The notes: generated by a model not told the origin, from the sequence alone. DNA of 6,531 nucleotides from an uncultured Lachnospiraceae bacterium (GCA_947653315.1 CANTGP010000178.1:1-6531), one strand, 5' to 3'. Positions 1 through 5,932 are shown, counted from the stretch's first letter. Numbers and translations are program-made.

Positions 1-48
1 ATATCCTCTGGACGAATTTCAGAATTATCATTTAACACAGTTTCTTTT
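1..48. other. Unrelated sequence replacing the rest of glyS
   Basis: This AT-rich end of the window sits where codons 44 onward of glyS should be. In the minus direction none of the three frames gives the expected glycyl-tRNA synthetase continuation (an N-N-V-K-K-A-W-W-like stretch), and stop codons appear at once. I see no recognisable insertion-sequence terminal repeat, but fewer than 50 bases are available. It could be the end of an inserted element, a rearranged flank, or a mis-joined contig end. Confidence 0.5.
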
Positions 49-177
49 ATTTTTCAGCTCCACGCCCAAATTACCAAAATCCCACGTATTCGCCAGTCCC
101 CCGTAAATCTCCGAGCCGGGATATACAAATCCCCTCGATTTCGCCAACGCTACAATTTTGTCCATCGTCTTTTCCAT
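28..177 (-). CDS. glyS: Glycyl-tRNA synthetase, N-terminal fragment (broken)
   Basis: This is the first 43 residues of the dimeric (alpha2, class II) glycyl-tRNA synthetase, which charges tRNA-Gly with glycine in the cytoplasm. The start [20 protein letters not shown] followed by [20 protein letters not shown] (residues 21-40) is the highly conserved N-terminus, containing the motif-1-proximal G-x-A-N-T-W-D segment. After LKN the protein diverges and stops at residue 49; the family is about 460 residues long, so more than 90 percent is missing and no product could be active. I chose the ATG at 177 because AGGAG (188-192) lies 10 bases upstream; the ATG at 186 is only 1 base from that site. 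The gene starts 56 bases after the lipoprotein stop with no terminator between them, so the two are probably co-transcribed. I saw no T-box leader, although such leaders are common before aminoacyl-tRNA synthetase genes in Firmicutes. Family assignment is secure; the cause of the truncation is not. Confidence 0.85.
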   Translation of the reverse strand: MEKTMDKIVALAKSRGFVYPGSEIYGGLANTWDFGNLGVELKNKRNCVK

Positions 178-233
178 AGTAAACATGCTCCTTTTATCTT
201 TATCTTTCTTTTCGCTTATGATTAGCTTATGGC

Positions 234-875
234 TTACTGATATACAATATAATACGTTTCGGGGGTTTCCCCGCCGGAACAAAGCGCCTCGCCCTTGCCG
301 CCTACCGATACGTTGCCGCTGGCATACTGAATCTTACCGGGCACTTTTACCCTCATGGGCGTGTCGGTAATCAGGATATACTGCTCCCCCATTTCCAAAA
401 GCTCCTGTTTCCCGATGGTATTTTCGCCCTTGGTATCCTGCATGGACACATCCAGCGGATATCCTGCGTCATAGGCATCTTTCACGGTTCCGCAATACAG
501 CTTCTTTTCATTATAATCATCGGTATTGTACTGGGAATAAATCTCGGCGGAAGGATACGTAAGCTGCACCGTCACCGCGCCGTCTTCCCGCTCCAGCTTA
601 TCCACGGAAACCGCCGCATCCCCGTGGCTCTTGTTAAACTCCGCCACTTCGGCAAGGAGCATATTTCTCAGGCTTTCCTCATCATAATACTCCTCCGCAA
701 AATCCTCCACCAGCGTTTCGGTAATGCTGCCGTCCTTGCGCACTTCCACCTGGGCGGATAAATCCTCCGCCGCTTCCACTTCCATATCCCCGTCCCCTGA
801 CTGGCTATCCCCGCAGCCCCACAGGATGAGTCCCGCTAAAAGTACCATAGCCGCCGCTGTTTTTGTTTTCCGCAT
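234..875 (-). CDS. Uncharacterised secreted lipoprotein, 213 aa
   Basis: I do not recognise a named family. The N-terminus is a lipoprotein signal peptide: MRKTK, a hydrophobic stretch at residues 7-18, then L18-W-G-C21, so C21 would be the lipidated cysteine. Trp at the -2 position is atypical for a lipobox. Next comes an acidic, Gly/Ser/Asp-rich linker (22-45) and a soluble domain with alternating helical and strand-like stretches, e.g. an acidic helix around [20 protein letters not shown]. After C21 only two further cysteines are present. It presumably sits on the outer face of the membrane. The ATG at 875 is preceded by GGAGG (885-889) at 9 bases and gives the signal peptide at the very N-terminus; the upstream in-frame ATG at 953 would bury it behind 26 residues. 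It has its own promoter (983-1011) and lies between recO and glyS, 56 bases before glyS. No catalytic motif is visible and no function is assigned. Confidence 0.8.
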   Translation of the reverse strand: MRKTKTAAAMVLLAGLILWGCGDSQSGDGDMEVEAAEDLSAQVEVRKDGSITETLVEDFAEEYYDEESLRNMLLAEVAEFNKSHGDAAVSVDKLEREDGAVTVQLTYPSAEIYSQYNTDDYNEKKLYCGTVKDAYDAGYPLDVSMQDTKGENTIGKQELLEMGEQYILITDTPMRVKVPGKIQYASGNVSVGGKGEALCSGGETPETYYIVYQ

Positions 876-907
876 TGTTTCCGCCCTCCGAACTTGGATT
901 TTTGGAT

Positions 908-958
908 TTACTTCCACATGTTTTCTTAAATAACAGGTTTTCTTAGATAACATGTTTT
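908..958 (-). repeat. Three tandem 17-nt repeats in lipoprotein leader
   Basis: Read on the minus strand, three consecutive 17-base units lie head to tail: AAAACATGTTATCTAAG (958-942), AAAACCTGTTATTTAAG (941-925) and AAAACATGTGGAAGTAA (924-908). The first two differ at 2 positions; the third keeps the first 9 bases and then drifts. The period is not a multiple of three, so this is not coding repetition. The array lies between the predicted transcription start (about 976) and the ribosome site (885-889), so it would be transcribed. Unit 1 contains the palindrome AACATGTT. It may be an operator, an RNA-binding array or simple slippage. Confidence 0.7.
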
Positions 959-982
959 CCTATATTTTTGTGCATTCACATT

Positions 983-1011
983 ATTATATCCGACTTAGGT
1001 TGGTTTTTCAA
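983..1011 (-). promoter_or_regulatory. Sigma-A promoter for lipoprotein-glyS
   Basis: On the minus strand TTGAAA (1011-1006) is followed, after exactly 17 bases, by a perfect TATAAT (988-983). This is close to the housekeeping consensus. Transcription would start near 976, leaving a leader of about 100 bases before the lipoprotein ATG at 875. It lies in the AT-rich gap just after recO, so lipoprotein and glyS can be transcribed independently of the upstream genes. No clear terminator separates recO from it, so read-through is also possible. Confidence 0.85.
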
Positions 1012-1046
1012 GTTTTTAATTTTTCATTCCGTATTTTTATACCTTT

Positions 1047-1712
1047 TTATACCAATCCCCCGCCAACCATCCCTTCCAAAACCCCAAGGCTCTTAAATTC
1101 CCTGTCCACAAACCGTTTCCGCAGCCCGTCCGCAATCGATTTCAGTTCCGCAAGCACTTCCTCCGTAACCGTAAACGTGTACAATTTTTCCACCGGGCTT
1201 CCCGCTATGTAATTTGCCGCATACACCGTGGACTCCAAATACTGCCGTCCGACAGGCAGGCCCGGATATTCACCGTTTAGGACCAGCGCCTTCATCTCAA
1301 AGACATACCGCACCAGTTCGTCCGGCAGGCTTGGGAGCTGCAGCGCCCGTAAGGACTGGTAGAGCAGTTTTAACATCTGCACCTCGTCGTTGTTTTCCCT
1401 CGTGTAGTAATCCATGACATCCAGGAAATACATGCCGTAACATGCCCCTTCATAATCTTCCCGAAGCCCTTCAAAATAATTGGAAATATCCGCCTCCATG
1501 ATGTTATAGGAACTTCTTCCCTCATACAGCTTAAATTCCCCGAATGAAAAAGGGGAAGCCGCGGCCGAAAAGCGGCTTCCCGGTTTCCTTGCGCCCTTGG
1601 CAAAGGCGGATACCTTTCCCCGTTCTTTTGTCAGAAGTACGACGCGCCTATCGTATTCCCCGATAGGCACCGTCTTCAAAACCATTCCCGTCAATTTTAT
1701 GAATTCCTGCAT
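1047..1712 (-). CDS. recO: DNA repair protein RecO
   Basis: RecO, a cytoplasmic recombination mediator, works with RecR (and RecF) to load RecA onto SSB-coated single-stranded DNA. The N-terminal OB-fold is clear at residues 1-80: the pattern TGMVLKTVPIGEYDRRVVLL, then a G-K-V-S-A-F-A-K-G-A-R-K-P-G-S-R segment typical of the family. The rest (about 85-221) is the helical domain. Many RecO proteins carry a CxxC...CxxC zinc site after the F-E-x-K helix; here V-F-E-M-K-A-L-V-L-N-G-E-Y-P is followed by no cysteines, so the zinc site is absent. Length 221 aa is a little below the usual ~240-250. The ATG at 1712 is chosen because GGAG (1720-1723) lies 7 bases upstream. The start lies inside the 3' end of the yqzL-like gene in another frame, which suggests translational coupling. 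A terminator-like hairpin occurs inside the coding sequence (1547-1581). Confidence 0.93.
   Translation of the reverse strand: MQEFIKLTGMVLKTVPIGEYDRRVVLLTKERGKVSAFAKGARKPGSRFSAAASPFSFGEFKLYEGRSSYNIMEADISNYFEGLREDYEGACYGMYFLDVMDYYTRENNDEVQMLKLLYQSLRALQLPSLPDELVRYVFEMKALVLNGEYPGLPVGRQYLESTVYAANYIAGSPVEKLYTFTVTEEVLAELKSIADGLRKRFVDREFKSLGVLEGMVGGGLV
1547..1581 (-). other. Terminator-like hairpin inside recO
   Basis: The minus strand carries perfect 10-base arms GGGAAGCCGC (1581-1572) and GCGGCTTCCC (1562-1553), 8 of 10 GC, separated by a 9-base loop, then C and TTTTT (1551-1547). This is the layout of a rho-independent terminator, but it lies within the conserved N-terminal coding region of recO (codons for K-P-G-S-R-F-S-A-A-A-S-P-F-S-F). 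The T-run follows only in the minus direction. It may be coincidence of codon use, or it may reduce recO expression when ribosomes do not follow closely. Confidence 0.5.
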
Positions 1713-1839
1713 ATGGGTTCTCCCCCACCGCGGCATATTCCCCGTCCCTGCCGCCTGTGTCTGCCGTTTCCCTGAATTTTAAGTAATCTTCCACCCGTCC
1801 CGTGTTTATGAATTGTTGCCAGTAATTTGATTCTTTCAT
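1648..1839 (-). CDS. yqzL: YqzL-like small protein, 63 aa
   Basis: This small protein lies between era and recO, the position of yqzL in many Firmicutes. Its first 22 residues (MKESNYWQQFINTGRVEDYLKF) match the YqzL pattern: an aromatic W near residue 7, a F-x-x-T-G-x-x-x-x-Y-L motif and a helical end. Function is unknown. The ATG at 1839 is preceded by AGGGGG (1846-1851) at 6 bases. Residues 23-63 are Gly/Asp-rich and look less constrained; the last 65 bases overlap recO in a different frame, so the C-terminal 21 residues are largely an alternate reading of the recO start. Either the overlap is genuine and couples the two genes, or the natural stop was lost by an indel. The ribosome site falls in a hairpin (1848-1879). 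The family call rests on the N-terminus and the gene order. Confidence 0.65.
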   Translation of the reverse strand: MKESNYWQQFINTGRVEDYLKFRETADTGGRDGEYAAVGENPYAGIHKIDGNGFEDGAYRGIR

Positions 1840-1847
1840 CTTGTGCC

Positions 1848-1879
1848 CCCTAACCTTTTGCGGTTCTATATGGTTAGGG
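1848..1879 (-). promoter_or_regulatory. Hairpin masking the yqzL ribosome site
   Basis: Perfect 8-base arms CCCTAACC (1879-1872) and GGTTAGGG (1855-1848) flank a 16-base loop in the era-yqzL gap. On the minus-strand RNA the second arm contains the AGGG of the yqzL Shine-Dalgarno AGGGGG (1851-1846). Folding would therefore hide that ribosome site. No T-run follows on the minus strand, so it is not a minus-strand terminator. An alternative role is mRNA processing between era and yqzL. Confidence 0.5.
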
Positions 1880-1908
1880 TTTGCTTTTTTCGTCTTTCCT
1901 ATTCGTTC

Positions 1909-2826
1909 CTACTCCGAATCTTTCGGGTCGTATCCGAAATTTTTCATGTACAGGTCGCTGTCGCGCCAGTCTTTCCTGACCTTCACCCAAAGCTGCAGGT
2001 TCACCTTATTTCCCAGCATATCCTCGATTTCCGGGCGCGCCTTGCTTCCTATCTGCTTTAACATCGCGCCGTGTTTTCCGATGACGATTCCCTTATGGGA
2101 TTCCTTTTCGCAAATGATGGTCGCCTCGATATCCGCAACGGTCTTATGCTCCGCATTCTTCCTGTACTTCATGCGCTCAATGGTCACGGCAATGCCGTGG
2201 GGGATTTCCTCATCCAGACAGCGCAGCGCCTTTTCCCGGATTAATTCCGCCACAATCTGTCTCTCCGGCTGGTCCGTAACCGTGTCCTCGTCATAAAATG
2301 CCGGACCGTAGGGCAGGTATTTCATGATACAGTCAATTAATTCCTGCGTATTGTCCCCCTTAAGCGCCGATACGGGAACAATTTCCGCAAAATCCAGTTC
2401 TTTCCGGTAAGCGTCAATGAAAAGGAGGATTTCCTCCTTTTTCACCGTATCGATTTTATTGATAACCAAGATAACCGGCGTCTTCGTCTTCTTTAACTGC
2501 TCGATGATGTGCCGTTCCCCCGCGCCGATATAAGCGGTGGGTTCCACCAGCCAAAGCACCACGTCCACTTCGCCAATGGTATTCTGCGCCACTTTGACCA
2601 TATAATTCCCCAGCCGGTTCTTCGCCTTATGGATGCCGGGGGTATCCACGAATACAATCTGCCCTTCCTCCGAAGTATATACCGTCTGTATCCGGTTCCT
2701 CGTGGTTTGGGGCTTATTACTGGTAATCGCTATCTTTTGGCCGATTAACCGGTTCATCAGCGTGGATTTCCCCACGTTCGGCCTTCCTATGAGGGTTGCA
2801 AACCCTGACTTAAAATTTTCTTTCAA
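1909..2826 (-). CDS. era: GTPase Era
   Basis: Era, a GTPase of 305 aa (family about 300), binds 16S rRNA and helps mature the 30S subunit. The GTPase domain shows G1 GRPNVGKST (14-22), G2 PQTTRNRI (39-46), G3 DTPG (61-64), G4 NKID (123-126) and G5 SALKG (153-157). The C-terminal KH domain shows the GKHG turn (250-253) in an I-V-I-G-K-H-G-A-M-L-K-x-I-G context, which binds the 3' end of 16S rRNA near the anti-Shine-Dalgarno. Everything needed for activity is present. The start is a TTG at 2826, with GAGG (2835-2838) 8 bases upstream; no in-frame ATG or GTG is near and MKENFKSGFATLIG is the usual N-terminus. The TTG overlaps a TGA in the frame of the lysine/alanine-rich tail upstream (TTGA). 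Era, yqzL and recO probably share a transcript; I see no promoter between the peptidase remnant and era. Confidence 0.97.
   Translation of the reverse strand: MKENFKSGFATLIGRPNVGKSTLMNRLIGQKIAITSNKPQTTRNRIQTVYTSEEGQIVFVDTPGIHKAKNRLGNYMVKVAQNTIGEVDVVLWLVEPTAYIGAGERHIIEQLKKTKTPVILVINKIDTVKKEEILLFIDAYRKELDFAEIVPVSALKGDNTQELIDCIMKYLPYGPAFYDEDTVTDQPERQIVAELIREKALRCLDEEIPHGIAVTIERMKYRKNAEHKTVADIEATIICEKESHKGIVIGKHGAMLKQIGSKARPEIEDMLGNKVNLQLWVKVRKDWRDSDLYMKNFGYDPKDSE
2420..2441. repeat. Internal Shine-Dalgarno-like palindrome in era
   Basis: Arms AAAAGGAGGA (2420-2429) and TCCTCCTTTT (2432-2441) are exact inverse complements, separated by 2 bases. The minus strand codes for K-K-E-E-I-L-L-F within Era, and it contains AAGGAGG, a perfect match to the anti-Shine-Dalgarno. 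No start codon with a sensible reading frame follows closely, so it is unlikely to start a gene. It may form a hairpin or cause ribosome pausing, or it may be chance. Confidence 0.4.
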
Positions 2827-2913
2827 CTTTTCATCCTCATGATTCCTTTTTTGCGGATACCGTTTCCCGCCTTCTTTTCCGCTTTCTTTTCTGCTTTTTT
2901 TGCCTTCGGCGCC
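2823..2913 (-). other. Lys/Ala-rich out-of-frame tail before era
   Basis: Just after the peptidase stop (2914-2916) the +1-shifted frame stays open and reads I-KAPKAKKAEKKAEKKAG followed by NGIRKKGIMRMKS, ending at a TGA (2825-2823) that overlaps the TTG of era. Repeated K-A-E-K-K-A is what a genuine charged C-terminal tail looks like, and tight overlap with the next start is usual for a real stop. This suggests that the peptidase once ended here and that a one-base indel near 2917 created the TAA, or that frameshifting occurs. Purine-rich spacer DNA would also give Lys-rich codons by chance. Confidence 0.4.
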
Positions 2914-4935
2914 TTAATGAAACAGCGGCTCCACTTTTTCAAACAATCCGCTTTCCCCTATCTTTTTCTCATTTCCCACGGCGCACAGGCAGTCCGCTTC
3001 CATAAAGGCCCGGATATGTCCGGCAAGCAGGCGGATATCCTCCGGCGTGGCCAAAAGCAGTTCATCCCGTTCTTTCTGTACCCTTTCAAAAGGAAGGTTC
3101 GTCATATAACCCGTAAGGGAATACATCCCTTTCGCCGCAGGGTTCATGGGTACGTCCAATTCGCTCACCGCCCCGATGATATACTGGGTCATCGTCCGCT
3201 CGTCCGCCTCAAACGAAGCAATATAATCCGCCGCATTCTCGTATACCTCCACGGTCTTTTCCAGGTTCGGATCCCGGTAGGAAACAAAATAACTGTCACC
3301 GGATTTCCCGAAGCTGCACATGCAGCCGTATGCTCCTCCTTTGACACGGATTCTGTTCCAAAGGTACTCATAGCCCATCATGACTTTCAATACCTTAAGG
3401 GCGCCCGTATAAGGAAGTCCCTTTTGTATAAAATTCCCCGCCCTGCACACATACTGTACCTGTGCAGAGGTCTGGAACCCTTCGTTCTTCCGTTCCGGTA
3501 CCGGACGGTAAGGCGTTTTTTCCGTCTCCGACGGCACGGTAAACAGTTTATCCCGGAATGCGCAGACCGCTTCCTCCAGCCCTTCGTATTCCTTTTCGCC
3601 GGCCGTATAATCCACCATCAGGTTTTCGGGACGGAAGATACAGGATACCAATTTCTGCAGTTTCTCCACCAAACCATCTTTTTCTTCTTCAAAATGTCCC
3701 TCCAGCCGTTCCAACAGGCGGTACTGCGGGATTCCGCTTATCTGCTCCGCCAGCGCCGCCGTGGGGGACAGGTAGGACAGGGCGCGCACCGCGGCAAGGG
3801 AATGCCCTGCCGATGCCATGGTCGCCTGCATCCGCGATTGGATTTCCGCAATGATGTCATACAGCCGTTTCGTATCCCCGAAACGCGAATGCAAAAGGAT
3901 TTCCTCCGTCAGTGCAAAGGCTTCCTTCAGATTTTCGTGCAGCACTTTCACCTTTACGTCGAACGTCGCCCGGTAGTCCGGCATGTTCTGCGCATCCGTA
4001 TAGGTATTGACCACCATTTGGATTCCGCCCGTCTTGATGTTTGTCTCGTGGTACAGCGCTCCATAGCCGTAATGCTCGGTATCCACCATGCCCAGCACGT
4101 TCTTTAATACCCCGATATAGGGGAACAGTTCTTCCGGTATGTTGTCAATGTTAAAAATAAAACGCAGGTATCCGATGCCGTTGGTAAAGATATTGTGGAA
4201 CAGAATCAGGGTATCCCCCGCATGGCGCTCCTCGTTCACATACGGCTGCGCTTCCTTCTTCATGTCCGCCCTGGTTAAGAGCGGAATCTTTTCCAATGCT
4301 TCCTTCGGGCTCGGTTCCTCCTGGTAACGCACCAGGGCTTCCGTCTGCCTTACGATTTCCTCCACTTCCTCCCGGCTTAAGGACGCCTTATATTCCTGCA
4401 GTTTCCGCTGCAGCTCCCTGTCCTTCTTTTCCGTCAGCCCTTTTACCGGGGAAAGGACCACCACCGTCTTATGGCTGTTTTCCAACAGGTAACGGCGGAC
4501 CAAATCCTCAAAATATCCCTTGTCCATTTCTTTTTTCAGGGCGTCAAACGTATCGTTCGCCTCAATATGGATAAACGGTTTCCCGTCGTCATACAGCCAA
4601 CTGTCCAATGCCTGAAGGCCGAGCATCAGTCCCTTGGGATAGCTTCCGAAATCGGCTTCCCGGTAACGGAATTCAAAATAGTTTAATCCCGCCTGCAATG
4701 CCTTCCGGTCAATCCCTTTTTCCGCCTGTTCCCTCAAGACCTCCTCGATAACGGAAACAAACTCCTCTTTGCGGGAAGCGTCCGCATTCTTCGCCACGAT
4801 GCTGAAATAAGGCTGCATCACGCCGTTATCGTAAGAGCTGTAAATCTCTTTTCCGATGCCCCGGTCCGTCAGCGCTTCCTTCAAGGGCGCCCCCGGCGCG
4901 GAACAAAGGGCATAATCCAACACCTGGAACGCCAC
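2914..4935 (-). CDS. M16C presequence-protease-like peptidase, N-terminus missing
   Basis: This is the C-terminal two thirds of an M16C insulinase/presequence-protease-like protein (family about 970 aa). The open reading frame runs back to 5001; family-like sequence ([20 protein letters not shown]) continues upstream of the GTG at 4935, to about 4995. That GTG is only the first possible start and has no good ribosome site. Features present, numbered from it: the S-A-P-G-A-P-L-K-E-A-L motif (12-22), a charged coiled linker (165-215), the Y-x-Y-G-A-L-Y-H-E-T-N segment (289-299) and R530-V-K-G-G-A-Y536, matching the substrate-contacting Arg/Tyr pair of this family. The HxxEH zinc motif and its distal Glu, which lie in the first ~250 residues, are missing, so the fragment cannot be a working metalloprotease. 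Its 5' end abuts truncated nifS. It precedes era by 87 bases, with an open Lys/Ala-rich tail in another frame between them. Confidence 0.88.
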   Translation of the reverse strand: MAFQVLDYALCSAPGAPLKEALTDRGIGKEIYSSYDNGVMQPYFSIVAKNADASRKEEFVSVIEEVLREQAEKGIDRKALQAGLNYFEFRYREADFGSYPKGLMLGLQALDSWLYDDGKPFIHIEANDTFDALKKEMDKGYFEDLVRRYLLENSHKTVVVLSPVKGLTEKKDRELQRKLQEYKASLSREEVEEIVRQTEALVRYQEEPSPKEALEKIPLLTRADMKKEAQPYVNEERHAGDTLILFHNIFTNGIGYLRFIFNIDNIPEELFPYIGVLKNVLGMVDTEHYGYGALYHETNIKTGGIQMVVNTYTDAQNMPDYRATFDVKVKVLHENLKEAFALTEEILLHSRFGDTKRLYDIIAEIQSRMQATMASAGHSLAAVRALSYLSPTAALAEQISGIPQYRLLERLEGHFEEEKDGLVEKLQKLVSCIFRPENLMVDYTAGEKEYEGLEEAVCAFRDKLFTVPSETEKTPYRPVPERKNEGFQTSAQVQYVCRAGNFIQKGLPYTGALKVLKVMMGYEYLWNRIRVKGGAYGCMCSFGKSGDSYFVSYRDPNLEKTVEVYENAADYIASFEADERTMTQYIIGAVSELDVPMNPAAKGMYSLTGYMTNLPFERVQKERDELLLATPEDIRLLAGHIRAFMEADCLCAVGNEKKIGESGLFEKVEPLFH

Positions 4936-4972
4936 GTACAGTTTCCGGTCCAGGTTGTCCCCGATTACCGTA

Positions 4973-5008
4973 TTATAGGCAAAATACGTATTGTTTTCCC
5001 ATTAAACG
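4973..5008 (-). other. Breakpoint joining nifS to M16C peptidase
   Basis: On the minus strand the desulfurase reads N-G-D-R-N-R-R-L to codon TTA (5005-5003), where a P-G-N-V-like continuation is expected. It then reads M-G-K-Q-Y-V-F-C-L and stops at 4975-4973. In the next frame, peptidase homology begins at E-N-N-T-Y-F (4998-4981) and is in frame with 2914. The two homologies are therefore separated by at most a few bases. Family-like nifS (codons for P-G-N) and the peptidase both plausibly contain a GGGAAA-like run here, so joining at a short shared sequence is possible. Confidence 0.8.
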
Positions 5009-5884
5009 GCGGTTCCTGTCCCCATTTAAACGGCACATGGGAATATCAGAAAGGGCGTCAATAATACGATCCCGCATGGGAGTCACTTTTGCAATTTTAC
5101 CGGGGATATCGGCACAGGCCAGCTCAATGGCCCGGCCCAATCCAACAATAGAAGCAACATTTTCAGTACCTGCCCGGCGGCCCCGCTCCTGTTCGCCGCC
5201 GTCAATCAGGTTGGGAATGACAATGCCTTTTTTCATATAAAGGGCGCCTACGCCTTTCGGGGCATGGATTTTGTGGCCGGACATGGACAACATATCAATA
5301 TTTTGCTCCACCACATTGATAGGGACATTCCCCACGGCTTGTACCGCATCCGTATGGAATAAAACCCCGCGTTCCCGGCAAATTTTACCAATTTCAGGAA
5401 TGGGCTGAATGGTGCCGATTTCATTATTGGCATACATAATGGAAACCAGGCCTGTATCCGGGCGGATTGCCTGGGCAACCTGTTCCGGCGTGACCAGCCC
5501 CAAAGGGCCTACGGGCAGATAGGTAATTTCAAAGCCTTCTTTTTCCAGGAAGGCACAGGTATGCAGAATGGCATGATGTTCAAAAACCGTTGTAATCAGA
5601 TGTTTTTTCCCTTTGGAAGCCAATTTATGCATGACGCCTTTTAAAGCCCAGTTATCTGCTTCGGAACCGCAGCCCGTAAAATAAATTTCCTGGGGCTGTG
5701 CGCCTAAAGCTTCCGCCATTTTTTTCCGGGCATCCTCTATGGCATGTCCAGCCTGGCGGCCCTTTTCATAAATACTGGAAGGATTGCCATAGCCCTCCTT
5801 CAGCCAGGGCAGCATGGCTTCCAAAACTTCGTCAGAAACTTGTGTTGTAGCGGCATTATCCGCATAAACGAAGCGTTTAGTCAT
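4973..5884 (-). CDS. nifS: Cysteine desulfurase NifS/IscS type, C-terminus missing
   Basis: Cysteine desulfurases use PLP to take sulfur from cysteine as an enzyme-bound persulfide for Fe-S cluster assembly or tRNA thiolation. The fold-type-I aminotransferase domain is clear: YADNAATT (7-14), GNPSSIY (33-39), [12 protein letters not shown] (69-80), V-F-E-H-H-A (100-105, with H104 equal to the PLP-stacking His), Y-A-N-N-E-I-G (151-157), H-T-D-A-V-Q (177-182) and S-G-H-K (K205, the Schiff-base lysine), then R-x-A-G-T-E-N (237-242). Homology stops at about residue 294 of a usual ~390-400. The lost part holds the mobile loop with the catalytic cysteine, so the product should be inactive. The last 9 residues come from peptidase sequence. 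ATG at 5884 with AGGATGG (5891-5897) 6 bases upstream. Promoter with palindrome at 5975-6003; rnhA lies upstream. An upstream Rrf2-type regulator gene, common beside nifS, is not in view. Confidence 0.93.
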   Translation of the reverse strand: MTKRFVYADNAATTQVSDEVLEAMLPWLKEGYGNPSSIYEKGRQAGHAIEDARKKMAEALGAQPQEIYFTGCGSEADNWALKGVMHKLASKGKKHLITTVFEHHAILHTCAFLEKEGFEITYLPVGPLGLVTPEQVAQAIRPDTGLVSIMYANNEIGTIQPIPEIGKICRERGVLFHTDAVQAVGNVPINVVEQNIDMLSMSGHKIHAPKGVGALYMKKGIVIPNLIDGGEQERGRRAGTENVASIVGLGRAIELACADIPGKIAKVTPMRDRIIDALSDIPMCRLNGDRNRRLMGKQYVFCL

Positions 5885-5908
5885 AAAACACCATCCTATC
5901 TAAAATGA

Positions 5909-5932
5909 TACAGAAAAGGAACCTTCCCTGTA
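5909..5932 (-). promoter_or_regulatory. Hairpin in nifS leader RNA
   Basis: Minus-strand RNA folds T5932-G5923 against C5918-A5909: ten pairs including two adjacent G-U pairs, closing a GUUC loop. On the plus strand the two wobble positions become A-C mismatches, so the structure favours the minus-strand transcript. The stem ends 24 bases before the nifS ATG and about 11 bases before its ribosome site. No T-run follows, so it is not a terminator. A role in mRNA stability or leader regulation is possible. Confidence 0.45.

Noticed and set aside
178..282. N-terminal extension of the glyS fragment
   Set aside because: It overlaps the lipoprotein 3' end and adds residues not seen in glycyl-tRNA synthetases; the ATG at 177 has a proper ribosome site.
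876..953. Upstream ATG for the lipoprotein at 953
   Set aside because: It would place 26 residues before the signal peptide and begins within the repeat array; the ATG at 875 has GGAGG at 9 bases.
943..975. Ten-codon upstream ORF in the lipoprotein leader
   Set aside because: It starts almost at the predicted transcript 5' end with no ribosome site; no sign of coding constraint.
876..1046. T-box leader ahead of lipoprotein-glyS
   Set aside because: I looked for the conserved T-box pairing sequence (AGGGTGGNACCGCG type) and a terminator stem; neither is present, and a simple promoter plus repeats explains the gap.
1848..1892. Plus-strand terminator (stem followed by T-rich sequence)
   Set aside because: The stem is followed by a T-rich run on the plus strand, but no plus-strand gene lies upstream of it that would need a terminator.
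2839..4107. 422-codon open frame on the plus strand
   Set aside because: It is fully antisense to the peptidase, has no ribosome site, is rich in Arg/His/Pro from reverse reading of biased codons, and its Phe/Ala-rich start is the complement of the Lys/Ala-rich stretch.
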